A stretch of 64,000 bases of DNA from VXYL01 sp965200375 (GCA_965200375.1 OZ241353.1:372001-436000), one strand, 5' to 3'; counted from the first letter of the stretch, positions 15,778-24,409 are shown. Numbers and translations are program-made. Notes: generated by a model not told the origin, from the sequence alone.

Positions 15778-16923
15778 GTGCCGATGATTCTGAGCGACGA
15801 GCAGGCCATGCTCAAGGACACCGCCAAGGACTTCTGCGCCAACAACGCGCCCATCGACCAGCTGCGCAAGCTGCGCGACGCGGACAGCGCGGACGGCTTC
15901 GACCGGGACACGTGGGCCAAGATGGTGGAGCTCGGCTGGGCGGGCATCCCCTTCCCGGAGGAACACGGCGGCCTGGCGTTCGGCTACAAGGGCCTCGGCG
16001 TCGTCACCGAGGAAACCGGGCGCACCCTCGCCGCCAGCCCCCTCTACGCGACGGTGTGGGTGGGCGGCACCATCGTCAACCTCGGCGGCAGCGCGGCGCA
16101 GAAGGCCGCGGTGCTGCCGAAGGTGACCGCCGGGCAGACGCTGCTGGCGCTGGCCTTGGAGGAGTCCCACCGCCACGACCCCTACGGCATCGTTACCACC
16201 GCCAAGCGCCAGGGCGACGGCTACGCGCTCTCCGGCAGCAAGAAGTTCGTGCTCGACGGCCATGTGGCGGAGCACCTCGTGGTCGCGGCCCGAACCGCCG
16301 GCAAGCCCGGCGATCGCAGCGGCATCTCCCTGTTCCTAGTGGACGCCGGCGCCGACGGCGTGACGGTGACGCGCACCAGGATGGTGGACAGCCGCAACGC
16401 CGCCAACATCGAGCTGAAGGACGTCGCCGTGGCCGAGGACGCCTTGATCGGCGCGGAGGGCCAAGGGGCGGATGTGCTGGACCCGGCCCTGGACATCGCC
16501 CGCATCGGCATCTGCGCGGAGATGCTCGGCAGCACCGAGGAGTGCTTCGAACGCACCGTCCAGTACCTCAAGGACAGGGAGCAGTTCGGCGTGCCCATCG
16601 GCTCCTTCCAAGCCTTGAAGCACCGCGCGGCCAACATGTTCTGCGAGATCGAGTTGTCGAAGTCCTGCGTGCTCGAAGCGCTCACGGCCCTCGACGAGCA
16701 GCGCGACGCCAGCGAGGTGGCCAAGCTCGCCAGCCTCGCCAAGGCGAAGGTCGGCGAGACGTTCCACACCGTCTCTCGGGAGGGCATTCAGATGCACGGC
16801 GGCATCGGCATGACGGACGAGTTCGACATCGGCTTCTTCATCAAGCGGGCGGCGGTGACGGAGCAGACCTTCGGCGACGTACACTTCCACCGCAGCCGCT
16901 ACGGCGAACTCGAAGGCTACTAG
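15778..16923 (+). CDS. Acyl-CoA dehydrogenase
   Basis: 381-residue FAD-dependent acyl-CoA dehydrogenase, forming the alpha-beta double bond of an acyl-CoA. N-terminal helical domain (MILSDEQAMLKDTAKDFC), middle strand domain (LALEESHRHDPYGIVTTAKR), and C-terminal helical domain with EQFGVPIGSFQALKHR and QMHGGIGMTDEFDIGFF, a typical FAD/tetramer motif. GTG at 15778 has GGGAG at suitable distance; ATG 15784 is the alternative. The terminal TAG is formed by the CTAG end of the repeat element that follows, so the C-terminus may have been set by that insertion. The substrate range cannot be read from sequence. Confidence 0.93.
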   Translation: MPMILSDEQAMLKDTAKDFCANNAPIDQLRKLRDADSADGFDRDTWAKMVELGWAGIPFPEEHGGLAFGYKGLGVVTEETGRTLAASPLYATVWVGGTIVNLGGSAAQKAAVLPKVTAGQTLLALALEESHRHDPYGIVTTAKRQGDGYALSGSKKFVLDGHVAEHLVVAARTAGKPGDRSGISLFLVDAGADGVTVTRTRMVDSRNAANIELKDVAVAEDALIGAEGQGADVLDPALDIARIGICAEMLGSTEECFERTVQYLKDREQFGVPIGSFQALKHRAANMFCEIELSKSCVLEALTALDEQRDASEVAKLASLAKAKVGETFHTVSREGIQMHGGIGMTDEFDIGFFIKRAAVTEQTFGDVHFHRSRYGELEGY

Positions 16924-17076
16924 TGGGCCGCTTCCACGTGTGTTCCAGCGGGCGGGTTCGTCGCAGGGCCGGGATGCCGGCGGCCTTGCGGGGCGGCACA
17001 TCCTCAAGCAGCGCACGACGAGGCGACGACAGACGAACGTGCCATTTGCCATGTCAATTCCGAATCGAACCACTAG
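16920..17076 (+). repeat. MITE-like ~160-bp element, copy A
   Basis: 157-bp copy of an element found also at 21384-21549 (same orientation) and 50037-50680 (four inverted copies). Both ends are CTAG, and inside these are imperfect inverted repeats (CTAGTGGGCCGCTTCC against the complement of GATTCCGAATCGAAC-CACTAG type end). It lacks 6 bases near the left end compared with the other copies. It carries no coding sequence. Its first CTAG supplies the TAG stop of the acyl-CoA dehydrogenase. The rest of the 16924-17268 gap holds the oxidase leader. Confidence 0.8.
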
Positions 17077-17123
17077 CGGCTCGTTCCAATTGACGCGACT
17101 GACGCGGCGCGCGACGGCCGCGG

Positions 17124-17152
17124 TTGAACGGCGCGTGCCGTTGCCCCACAAT
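17124..17152 (+). promoter_or_regulatory. Possible sigma70 promoter for the oxidase operon
   Basis: TTGAAC (17124-17129), 17-bp spacer, CACAAT (17147-17152), about 115 bp before the coxB ATG. This is the best match in the 17077-17268 leader, which otherwise shows only GC-rich sequence. The -10 is weak, so this is tentative. Confidence 0.35.
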
Positions 17153-17268
17153 CCCGCGCCGTCAGCGGCGGGCGGCGGCCCAAGGAGAACGGCTGCGGAC
17201 GCGAGCCGGACGCGCTTGGCAGCCACGGGATCGGGCCGGAAGGCGGGCCCAAGCGGAACTGAGGTGAC

Positions 17269-18417
17269 ATGGCGGTAGCGATCTTTCTGCTGATCCTCGT
17301 GGTCGGCTCGGTGGTGTTCACGTTCGTGAGCCCGTGGTGGTTCTCGGAAATCGCCTCCAACTGGGGCGGCATCGACACCACGGTGCTGATCACCTTCTGG
17401 GTGTGCGGCGTGGTGTTCGTGGCGGTGGGCCTGTTCATGGCCTACGCCACCTGGAAGTACCGGCACCAGGAAGGCGCCAAGGCGCACTACGAGCCGGAGA
17501 ACTCGCGTCTGGAGTGGGGGCTCACCATCGTCACCACCATCGGCGTCGTCGCCATGCTCGCCCCCGGCCTCGTCGTCTGGGACGACTACGTGAACGTGCC
17601 GGAGGACGCGGACGAGTTCGAAGTGCTGGCGCAGCAGTGGAAGTGGGGCTTCCGCTTCCCCGGCGAGGACGGCGTGTTCGGCACCGTGGACGTCGCCAAC
17701 ATCAAGTCCGACAACCCCTTCGGCATGAACCCGGACGACCCCCGGGGCGAGGACGACGTGCTGGTGCGGGGCGGCACCGTCCACCTGCCCGTGGACCAGC
17801 CGATGAAGGCCAACCTGCGCTCCACGGACGTGCTGCACGACTTCTTCGTGCCGGAGTTCCGGGCCAAGATGGACAGCGTGCCCGGCATGATCACCTACTT
17901 CTGGTTCGAGCCCACCAAGCCCGGCAAGTACGAGATCCTCTGCGCCGAGCTCTGCGGCTACGGCCACTACACCATGCGCGGCTGGGTGGAGGTGGACACC
18001 CGCGAGGACTTCGAGGCTTGGCTCGCGTCCCAGCCCACCTGGGCGCAGATGAAGGCCGGCGTCACGCCGAAGGCGTACAGCGCCCAAGGCCGGCTGGGCC
18101 GGCAGGTGGCGGAGAGCACGGGCTGCTTCGCCTGCCACTCGCTGGACGGCACGCAAGTGGTCGGGCCGACGTGGCAGGGGCTGTGGGGGCGGGAGATCCC
18201 GTTGGCGGACGGCTCCACGGTGGTGGCGGACGCGGACTACATCGTCGAATCGGTACGCGAACCCACGGCCAAGATGGTGGAGGGCTTCGCGCCAGTGATG
18301 ATTCCCTACGACGCGGCGACGCTTTCGGACGAGGATCTCGCGGCCGTGGTCGCGTTCCTCAAGGAGGAGACAGGGCCCGCCGAGGCGCCGGCGCCAGACG
18401 CCGCAGCCGCACTCTAG
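17269..18417 (+). CDS. coxB: Cytochrome c oxidase subunit II with fused cytochrome c domain (caa3 type)
   Basis: 382-residue inner-membrane subunit that accepts electrons at CuA and passes them to subunit I. Two transmembrane helices (about residues 1-25 and 40-62, with a further hydrophobic stretch at 86-105) are followed by the cupredoxin domain with CuA ligands H190 (VLHDFF), C225, C229, H233 and M236 (CAELCGYGHYTM). A C-terminal cytochrome c domain has the heme motif C286-F-A-C289-H290 and a distal Met in PVMIPYD. A good Shine-Dalgarno (GAGG) precedes the ATG. It heads a four-gene operon with coxA, coxC and subunit IV. The fused heme is typical of caa3 oxidases, which take electrons from soluble donors such as HiPIP or cytochrome c. 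Confidence 0.97.
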   Translation: MAVAIFLLILVVGSVVFTFVSPWWFSEIASNWGGIDTTVLITFWVCGVVFVAVGLFMAYATWKYRHQEGAKAHYEPENSRLEWGLTIVTTIGVVAMLAPGLVVWDDYVNVPEDADEFEVLAQQWKWGFRFPGEDGVFGTVDVANIKSDNPFGMNPDDPRGEDDVLVRGGTVHLPVDQPMKANLRSTDVLHDFFVPEFRAKMDSVPGMITYFWFEPTKPGKYEILCAELCGYGHYTMRGWVEVDTREDFEAWLASQPTWAQMKAGVTPKAYSAQGRLGRQVAESTGCFACHSLDGTQVVGPTWQGLWGREIPLADGSTVVADADYIVESVREPTAKMVEGFAPVMIPYDAATLSDEDLAAVVAFLKEETGPAEAPAPDAAAAL

Positions 18418-18472
18418 CGACTGGCAATCGCGTAACATAGGCCGCAGTCCGCCGCGACCGGCAGGAGTTCCG

Positions 18473-20251
18473 ATGGCACAGGCAGAAATCCCCTACCAGG
18501 AAGCGATGCCGCTTCACGATCCGCACTCGTGGATCACGAAGTACTGGTTCAGCCAGGACCACAAGGTGATCGCCGTGCAGTACGGCATCACGGCCATGGC
18601 GGTAGGTCTGGTGGCGCTGGGGCTGTCGCAGATCATGCGCATCCAGATCGGCTTCCCGGACTCGTTCCTCGCCGAGTGGATCACGCCGGCGATCTACTAC
18701 CAGTCCATCACCATGCACGGCATGATCATGGTGATCTACCTGCTCACCGCGTTTCTGCTGGGCAGCTTCGGCAACTACGTGATTCCGCTGATGCTCGGCG
18801 CCCGGGACATGGTGTTCCCGTTCGTCAACATGATCAGCTACCACGTCTACCTGCTGAGCGTGGTGATCCTGCTGCTCGGCTATCTGCCCGGCATGGGCGG
18901 GCCTACCGGCGCCGGCTGGACGCTCTACCCGCCGCAGGCCATCCTCACCGGCACGCCGGGGGCGGACTGGGGCATCGTCACCATGCTGGCGTCCCTGGCG
19001 GTGTTCATCGTCGCCTTCACGATGGGCGGCCTCAACTACGTCACCACCATCCTGCAGGCGCGCACCCGGGGCATGACGCTGATGCGCATGCCGCTCACGG
19101 TGTGGGGCATCTTCGCCGCCACCGTGCTTGGCCTCCTGGCATTCCCGGCGCTGTTCGTGAGCGCGGTGATGATGCTGCTCGACAACCTCGTCCACACCAG
19201 CTTCTTCATGCCCGCGATCTACTCGGCCCTCGAAGGCGGCAACCCGAACGACTACCAGGGCGGCAGCCCGCTCCTGTTCCAGCACCTGTTCTGGTTCTTC
19301 GGCCACCCGGAGGTGTACATCGTGGCGCTGCCGGCCTTCGGCGTGGTCTCGGACCTCATCTCCATCAACGCCCGCAAGAACATCTTCGGCTACCGCATGA
19401 TGGTATGGGCCATCGTCGGCATCGGCGTGCTGTCGTTCGTCGTCTGGGCGCACCACATGTACGTGGCGGGGATGCACCCGTACTTCGGCTTCTTCTTCGC
19501 CACCACCACGCTCATCATCGCCGTGCCCACGGCCATCAAGGTGTACAACTGGGTGATCACCCTGTGGCGGGCCAACATCCGCTTCACGGTGCCGATGCTG
19601 TTCGCCATCGGCTTCGTCATCACCTTCGTGGTGGGCGGGCTGACGGGGCTGTTCCTCGGCAACGTGATCGTCGACGTGCCGCTGTCGGACACCTACTTCG
19701 TGGTCGCCCACTTCCACATGGTGATGGGCGTGGCGCCGATCCTGGTGGTGTTCGGCGGCATCTACCACTGGTTCCCGAAGATCACCGGCAGGATGCTCAA
19801 CGACGCCATCGGCAAGGTGCATTTCTGGATCACCTTCGTCGGCACCTACGTGATCTACTTCCCGATGCACTACCTGGGCTTCGAGGGGGTGCCGCGCCGC
19901 TACTACCACAACGAGCCGGCCGGCGATTCGGCGTTCTACTCGGACAGCGCCGTGTGGCTGAACGAGTGGATATCCATCGCCGCGTTCATCGTCGGCGCCG
20001 CGCAGCTGCTGTTCGTCTACAACCTGGTGGCGAGCTACCGGAACGGCCGCCCCGCCGGCGACAATCCCTGGGAAGCGAACTCCCTGGAGTGGCGCACCCC
20101 GCAGACGCCGCCGGTACACGGCAACTGGGGCGAGCAGCTGCCCACCGTGCATCGCTGGGCCTACGACTACAGCATGCCGGGCGAAGAGAAGGACTTCGTG
20201 CCCCAGGACGTGCCCCACAAATCCGCAGCGGCAACGGCATCGGCGCCGTGA
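18473..20251 (+). CDS. coxA: Cytochrome c oxidase subunit I
   Basis: 592-residue, 12-helix heme-copper oxidase catalytic subunit; it reduces oxygen at heme a3-CuB and pumps protons. Motifs seen are H278-P-E280-V-Y282 (CuB His, the helix VI Glu of A1-type oxidases, and the cross-linked Tyr), WAHHMYVAG (the CuB His pair), and AH413-F-H415-MVMG (heme a3 and heme a ligands). The ATG follows AGGAG at good spacing. Length and the HPEVYI motif place it in the A family (SoxM type), not cbb3. It lies 55 bp after coxB on the same strand. Confidence 0.98.
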   Translation: MAQAEIPYQEAMPLHDPHSWITKYWFSQDHKVIAVQYGITAMAVGLVALGLSQIMRIQIGFPDSFLAEWITPAIYYQSITMHGMIMVIYLLTAFLLGSFGNYVIPLMLGARDMVFPFVNMISYHVYLLSVVILLLGYLPGMGGPTGAGWTLYPPQAILTGTPGADWGIVTMLASLAVFIVAFTMGGLNYVTTILQARTRGMTLMRMPLTVWGIFAATVLGLLAFPALFVSAVMMLLDNLVHTSFFMPAIYSALEGGNPNDYQGGSPLLFQHLFWFFGHPEVYIVALPAFGVVSDLISINARKNIFGYRMMVWAIVGIGVLSFVVWAHHMYVAGMHPYFGFFFATTTLIIAVPTAIKVYNWVITLWRANIRFTVPMLFAIGFVITFVVGGLTGLFLGNVIVDVPLSDTYFVVAHFHMVMGVAPILVVFGGIYHWFPKITGRMLNDAIGKVHFWITFVGTYVIYFPMHYLGFEGVPRRYYHNEPAGDSAFYSDSAVWLNEWISIAAFIVGAAQLLFVYNLVASYRNGRPAGDNPWEANSLEWRTPQTPPVHGNWGEQLPTVHRWAYDYSMPGEEKDFVPQDVPHKSAAATASAP

Positions 20252-20348
20252 GGCGGCCCCGCCGGGGCCCGCCGTCGCGCTACGGCGCGGGGCACCGCCC
20301 TCTGTGGGCTTGAGAGCAGGAAGAACGGGAACCTAAGGACCAGCGGAC

Positions 20349-21011
20349 ATGGCGCAAGCGGCAGCGGCAGGCCACGCGACGATCTTCGACGACTGGGGAT
20401 CGGACGTCACCACGTTCAAGGGCGTGCCCTGGGGCAAGGCCATGATGTGGATCTTCCTGCTCTCGGACACGTTCATCTTCTCCTGCTTCCTCATCAGCTA
20501 CATGACGGTGCGGATGACGGCCGCCGAACCCTGGCCGAACGCCAGCGAAGTGTTCTCGCTGACCATGCTCGGCTATCCGGTGCCGCTGCTGCTGATCGCC
20601 ATCATGACCTTCGACCTCATCACCTCCAGCGGCACCATGGCACTGGCGGTGAACTACGGCTACCGCCGGGACAAGAAGAAGGCGGTGCGCTTCATCTGGG
20701 CGACGGCGTTCTTCGGCGCGGTGTTCGTCGGCATGCAGATGTTCGAGTGGTACAAGCTCATCACCGAGGGCGTGCGCCCGTTCGAGAATCTCTGGGGCGC
20801 GGAGCAGTTCGGCGCCTGCTTCTTCATGATCACCGGCTTCCACGGCCTGCACGTTTCGGCCGGCGTCGTCTACCTCTTGGTGATCGCGCACCGGGTCCGC
20901 AAAGGCAAGTACGACCACACCAACTACGAGATCGTGGAGATCGTCGGCCTGTACTGGCACTTCGTGGACCTGGTGTGGGTGTTCATCTTCGCGTTCTTCT
21001 ACCTGTGGTAG
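20349..21011 (+). CDS. coxC: Cytochrome c oxidase subunit III
   Basis: 220-residue membrane subunit of the oxidase, with about five transmembrane helices: WGKAMMWIFLLSDTFIFSCF at the N-terminus, the loop-helix FGACFFMITGFHGLHVSAG, and the C-terminal YWHFVDLVWVFIFAFFYLW. The HGLHV and WHFVDLVW blocks are signature positions of subunit III. It is the short form common in caa3 operons, lacking the first two helices of the mitochondrial type. It lies 97 bp after coxA and 13 bp before the subunit IV gene. Confidence 0.96.
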   Translation: MAQAAAAGHATIFDDWGSDVTTFKGVPWGKAMMWIFLLSDTFIFSCFLISYMTVRMTAAEPWPNASEVFSLTMLGYPVPLLLIAIMTFDLITSSGTMALAVNYGYRRDKKKAVRFIWATAFFGAVFVGMQMFEWYKLITEGVRPFENLWGAEQFGACFFMITGFHGLHVSAGVVYLLVIAHRVRKGKYDHTNYEIVEIVGLYWHFVDLVWVFIFAFFYLW

Positions 21012-21024
21012 CGGGGAGGCAGTC

Positions 21025-21381
21025 GTGTCGTCCGAGGTAGGCCAGCAGCACCCGCTCGCCCTGTACTTCTGGATTTGGGGGCTGCTGTTCGTCGTCAGCG
21101 CCGGTTCCTACTTCACGGACTTCATGGAGGCCGGCTATCTGCGCTGGGCGCTGATCGTCACCTTCATGCTGGTGAAGGCCGGCTACATCGTCGCCATCTT
21201 CATGCACCTGAAGTGGGAGCGCTGGGCGCTGATCTACGCCCTGCTGCTGCCCCCGGGCGCCCTCTTGGTGCTGCTGGCGCTGATGGCGATAGAGGCGGAC
21301 TACACCTGGCTTACGCGGGTGGTGTACTTCGGCGAGGATCCGAGCCCGCCCCGAGAACCACAGCCCGGGGGAGCGCATTAG
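21025..21381 (+). CDS. Cytochrome c oxidase subunit IV (bacterial, small)
   Basis: 118-residue membrane protein starting at GTG 21025, with GGGAGG immediately upstream. Three hydrophobic helices are visible: LYFWIWGLLFVVSAGSYF, WALIVTFMLVKAGYIVAIFM, and IYALLLPPGALLVLLALMA. The central MLVKAGYIVAIFMHLKWE is the prokaryotic COX4 signature. It probably stabilises or assembles the complex. It closes the operon; a repeat element begins 3 bp after its stop. No assembly factor genes (ctaG, heme A synthase) are seen in the window. Confidence 0.9.
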   Translation: MSSEVGQQHPLALYFWIWGLLFVVSAGSYFTDFMEAGYLRWALIVTFMLVKAGYIVAIFMHLKWERWALIYALLLPPGALLVLLALMAIEADYTWLTRVVYFGEDPSPPREPQPGGAH

Positions 21382-21383
21382 CC

Positions 21384-21549
21384 GCTAGTGTGCCGCTTCC
21401 AGAACAACGTGCGTTCCAGAGGGACGGGTTTCGTCGCAGGGCCGGGACACCGGTGGCCTTGCGGGGCGGCACATCCTCAAGCAGCACGTGCCGAGGCGAC
21501 GACAGACGGAACGCGCCATTGCCACGTCGATTCGGAATCGAACCGCTAG
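21384..21549 (+). repeat. MITE-like ~160-bp element, copy B
   Basis: 166-bp diverged copy of the element at 16920 and 50037, same orientation as copy A, with CTAG at both ends (21384-21387 and 21546-21549). It fills the space between the oxidase operon and the convergent HiPIP gene. The right CTAG supplies, on the minus strand, the TAG stop of the HiPIP gene. The internal segment GCCTTGCGGGGCGGCACATC is shared with the other copies. Confidence 0.8.
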
Positions 21550-21884
21550 GCCGGCTCGGCCACCCACACCATGCACCAGCCCTTGCCGGCGACGAGATAG
21601 CCGGGGAGCACGGCGCAGGCGCCCCAACCCTTTTCGCCGCCGACCGTCTTGTCGTAATGCAGGCAGTTGTAGCAGAACTGCTTCTTCTGCTCCGCCGTTG
21701 CGCGCTTGGGGCTGGCCTCGGCGTCGTGAACGTAGGACAGAGCTTGCGCCGTGGCGTTGTCCTCGCTCACTTTCTCCGTAGGTGCGGCTGCGGCCGCTGG
21801 CCCGCCGCCGTGCCAGAGCGCCTTTGCGCCTAGCGCCGCCACCGGGATGGCTGCGGCGCGATGCAAGAGCTTTCTGCGGTTCAT
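21546..21884 (-). CDS. High-potential iron-sulfur protein (HiPIP)
   Basis: 112-residue periplasmic electron carrier with one 4Fe-4S cluster. A twin-arginine-type leader MNRRKLLHRAAAIPVAALGA suits export in folded form. The cluster ligands are C71-x2-C74 (CYNCLHY), C90 (GWGAC) and C104 (GKGWC), the HiPIP spacing. Its position beside a caa3 oxidase suggests that it donates electrons to the oxidase. It is divergent from the membrane protein at 21910 with only 25 bp between starts, and convergent with the oxidase operon. The stop lies in the neighbouring repeat element. Confidence 0.93.
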   Translation of the reverse strand: MNRRKLLHRAAAIPVAALGAKALWHGGGPAAAAAPTEKVSEDNATAQALSYVHDAEASPKRATAEQKKQFCYNCLHYDKTVGGEKGWGACAVLPGYLVAGKGWCMVWVAEPA

Positions 21885-21909
21885 GGTTCCTCCAAGTTCT
21901 CGACTGCCA

Positions 21910-23604
21910 ATGTTAGCGCCGCAACAGCCCGTCCCCGCAAGCCCCGCATGGCGTTGGCGGCGGCTTGACCAGTGCGGTGCGCTCCTTTGGTACGCCCTGG
22001 CTCGGCCGCTGCGTCGTTGGCCGGTGCCGGTGCTGCTCGGGCTCGCGTTCGCGAATCTCGGAGCCGCACTCCTCCTGCACCCGGCGGACGTCGCCCTCGC
22101 CACGCGCATCGCGGTGGACATGGTCCACGCCCACTTCGCCCCGCTGCTTGGCGCGGCGCTGGTTTGCGCTGGCGCATCCCTCGGCCCGGGGAGGTCCGGC
22201 GTCGCCTTGGCTACCCGTGCGGCGGCTCTCTCGATCCTCGCCTTCGGCGCACTGGCGCTGGCGACGCTGGCGGCGGCGCTGGCGCAAGCCTGGCGCGGCG
22301 ATGCCGTGGTGGATGCAGCCACCTACGGCCTCGGCATCTTCCCCGGCCTCGGGCTGCATCTGGCGCAGTTGGCCGCGTTGGTCGTCTTCGGACAAGCCTT
22401 GCGCCGGGGCTGGGGTGGCGCTGCTGCAACCGCGGCCATCTATGTCGCCGTCGCCGTGCTGCCGGCTGCAAGCGGCGTCGACCACCCCCTGCTGCGGTTC
22501 GGCGGCCCGCTGCTGCCGTGGTCGGACATGGCGGGGCTCGGACCGTTCCTGCCAGGGTGGATCGCGGCGACCGGCGCGTGGAGCGCTGTTGCCGTCCTGC
22601 TGCTGACGGCCGCGCGCCTGCTGGCGATGCCGCCGCAGCGGCGAGCGGCCTGGGGCACGCTGCGGGCCACGGCGTCCGTGGCCTGGGCAGCCGCCGTGCT
22701 CGGCGCGGTTGCCGGCGGCTGGCTGCTCGCCAACGACGGCGAAGTGCCGCCAGCCGGCGTCGTTCCGGCCGCTGCCGAACCCCAGCCGCGCTACGCCCGC
22801 CTCACTCTGGACCTCGAAATCTACCCCCGCCAACGCCGGGTGACCGTTCGCGGGGTGGCCATTCTGGCGCAAGAGGCCAAGGCGGAGACCGAGGAACTGC
22901 GCCTCGCGTTGCCGGCGGGCCTAGTGCTGGAAGACGTCGCGGTGACGGGAGAACGGCTGCCCAGCCCGCCCCGCACGGCGCGCTTCCGCTTGGCCAGGCC
23001 CCTGGAACCTGGCGAGAGGCTGCGCCTGGCCTTTGCTGGCGTCCTGGCGGCGCCGCCGCTGCCGCGCTTGACGGACCGACCTCGACTGCTGGCCAACGGC
23101 GCCGCGTTCGCAATGGCGGACGTGGTACCGGCGCTCGGGGGTGCCGCGGCGGCGACCGAGGAGGCCCGGTTGCAGGCGCGGGTCGGCACCTCCATCGAGC
23201 AGGTGGTGGTGGCGCCGGGAGAGTCCGTGGGCAGGTGGAAGGAAGAAGGCCGCAGCTACTTCGAATTCCGAACGGCCCGCGCCGTGCCGCTCGCGGCCAC
23301 CATCCACTCGGGCCGCTACCTGCGGCTCGCAAGCCAGGACTCCGGCATCGTCGCCTTCGTGCAGGCGGACCATCGCCGCCTCGGCGAAGCGCTGCTGGCC
23401 CGTGTCGACGTCGACCCCGAGGGCGGCCCCTTCGCCGGCAACCAGCGGCTCGTGGAAGTGCCGGACTTCCGCCGCGCCTTCGCCGCGCCGCTGCCGAGGT
23501 GGGGCCGGCTCGGGGCAGCATCCTTCGCATTGCCGTCGGCGGGCGGCATCGTCCCAATCTCCGAACTCGCCCTGCTGTCCTTGGGAGACGCTGCGCCGGA
23601 ATAG
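21910..23604 (+). CDS. Membrane protein with periplasmic M1-peptidase-like N-domain, no catalytic domain
   Basis: 564 residues from the ATG at 21910. Residues ~20-270 hold about six transmembrane segments (for example WPVPVLLGLAFANLGAALLL and AALSILAFGALALATLAAAL). After residue ~290 comes a soluble beta-rich domain: RLTLDLEIYPRQRRVTVRGV, then ELRLALPAGLVLEDVAVTG and LEPGERLRLAFAG. This resembles the first domain of M1-type peptidases fused to ABC-2 permeases. No HExxH zinc motif follows, so the peptidase part is absent or was lost. No ABC ATPase gene is adjacent. The function is unknown. Confidence 0.6.
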   Translation: MLAPQQPVPASPAWRWRRLDQCGALLWYALARPLRRWPVPVLLGLAFANLGAALLLHPADVALATRIAVDMVHAHFAPLLGAALVCAGASLGPGRSGVALATRAAALSILAFGALALATLAAALAQAWRGDAVVDAATYGLGIFPGLGLHLAQLAALVVFGQALRRGWGGAAATAAIYVAVAVLPAASGVDHPLLRFGGPLLPWSDMAGLGPFLPGWIAATGAWSAVAVLLLTAARLLAMPPQRRAAWGTLRATASVAWAAAVLGAVAGGWLLANDGEVPPAGVVPAAAEPQPRYARLTLDLEIYPRQRRVTVRGVAILAQEAKAETEELRLALPAGLVLEDVAVTGERLPSPPRTARFRLARPLEPGERLRLAFAGVLAAPPLPRLTDRPRLLANGAAFAMADVVPALGGAAAATEEARLQARVGTSIEQVVVAPGESVGRWKEEGRSYFEFRTARAVPLAATIHSGRYLRLASQDSGIVAFVQADHRRLGEALLARVDVDPEGGPFAGNQRLVEVPDFRRAFAAPLPRWGRLGAASFALPSAGGIVPISELALLSLGDAAPE

Positions 23605-23635
23605 CCGCGGCCACCCCTACGCTGGGCAGGAGATG

Positions 23636-23980
23636 CTACTCCCGCAGCACCTCCGCCACGGCCTCCAGCTCGGCGAGCAGCTGCCCGGGCAAGAGCGGCG
23701 AGTGCGCAGGGGTCCGGCCCCCGAGCTGGCGCCGGGCACCCTCTACCGTGAATCCCTGTTCGTAGAGCAAGGCGCGGATGCGGCGTATGGTGACGATGTC
23801 CCCCTGCCGGTAGTAGCGCCTATTGCCGCGGCGCTTCGCCGGATGCAGCTGCTCGAACACCTGCTCCCAGTAGCGCAGCACATGGGGCTTGACGTTGCAC
23901 AGCCGGCTCGCCTCGCCAATCGTGAAGTAGCGCTTGCCAGGGACCGGCGGCAGCCGTTCAGTGCTCGGCGCGAGGGTCAT
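23636..23980 (-). CDS. MerR-family transcriptional regulator downstream of ihfA
   Basis: 114-residue regulator with an N-terminal winged helix-turn-helix: YFTIGEASRLCNVKPHVLRYW, then RRGNRRYYRQGDIVTIRRI, the MerR wing. The C-terminal part is a short dimerisation helix without a Cys-based metal site. In many gammaproteobacteria an uncharacterised MerR-type gene of this size follows ihfA, as here. Its ATG lies 23 bp inside the end of ihfA, so the two are translationally linked. The ligand and target are unknown. Confidence 0.92.
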   Translation of the reverse strand: MTLAPSTERLPPVPGKRYFTIGEASRLCNVKPHVLRYWEQVFEQLHPAKRRGNRRYYRQGDIVTIRRIRALLYEQGFTVEGARRQLGGRTPAHSPLLPGQLLAELEAVAEVLRE

Positions 23981-24263
23981 AGCCTGCCACCCGCGCCCGC
24001 AGGCGCTGGCTGGGCCGGAAGGTGACGACGCGGCGGGCAGAAACCGGAATCGCCTCGCCGGTCTTGGGATTGCGTCCCGGGCGCTCGCCCTTGTCCCGCA
24101 GCTCGAACTTGCCGAAGCCGGTCAGACACGCGGGTTCGTTGCGTTCGAGGGCGGCGCAAAGCTCCTCGAAGAAGAACTCGACGATTTCCTTGGCTTCGCG
24201 TTTGCTGAAGCCGTGCTCCTCGAACAAGCGGTCGGCCATCTGCGCCTTGGTCAATGCGCTCAA
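23958..24263 (-). CDS. ihfA: Integration host factor alpha subunit
   Basis: DNA-bending protein; the IhfA/IhfB dimer shapes promoters, replication origins and recombination sites. From TTG 24263 it is 101 residues: SALTKAQMADRLFEEHGFSK, then FFFEELCAALERNE, LTGFGKFELRDKGERPGRNP, and the arm KTGEAIPVSARRVVTFRP. TTG is chosen because AGGAGG stands seven bases before it and the protein then begins like E. coli IhfA; an in-frame GTG at 24293 would add ten unlikely residues before the ribosome site. It follows pheT by 132 bp and overlaps the merR gene, the conserved pheST-ihfA order. Confidence 0.95.
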   Translation of the reverse strand: MSALTKAQMADRLFEEHGFSKREAKEIVEFFFEELCAALERNEPACLTGFGKFELRDKGERPGRNPKTGEAIPVSARRVVTFRPSQRLRARVAGYDPRAEH

Positions 24264-24363
24264 GCCGCCCTCCTGCCGCTTTGGAATCGGCACACCGCCA
24301 CGAACGACACCTTACCACGCCCCCGACGCGCCACGACGGCGCACGCCCACCCAACCTGGTCGG

Positions 24364-24409
24364 GCAGGCGGCCGCCTACTCACGCAGGCGGCCGCCTACT
24401 CACGTAGGC
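24364..24409 (-). repeat. 20-bp tandem repeat with hairpin at the pheT stop
   Basis: Two 20-bp units, GGCCGCCTACTCACGCAGGC (24370-24389) and GGCCGCCTACTCACGTAGGC (24390-24409), preceded by a partial third. The second unit folds as GCCTAC-TCAC-GTAGGC, a perfect 6-bp stem, and the pheT stop (24396-24398) lies inside it. It might slow ribosomes or polymerase between pheT and ihfA, or be a small slippage product. There is no T tract, so it is not a classical terminator. Confidence 0.6.
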
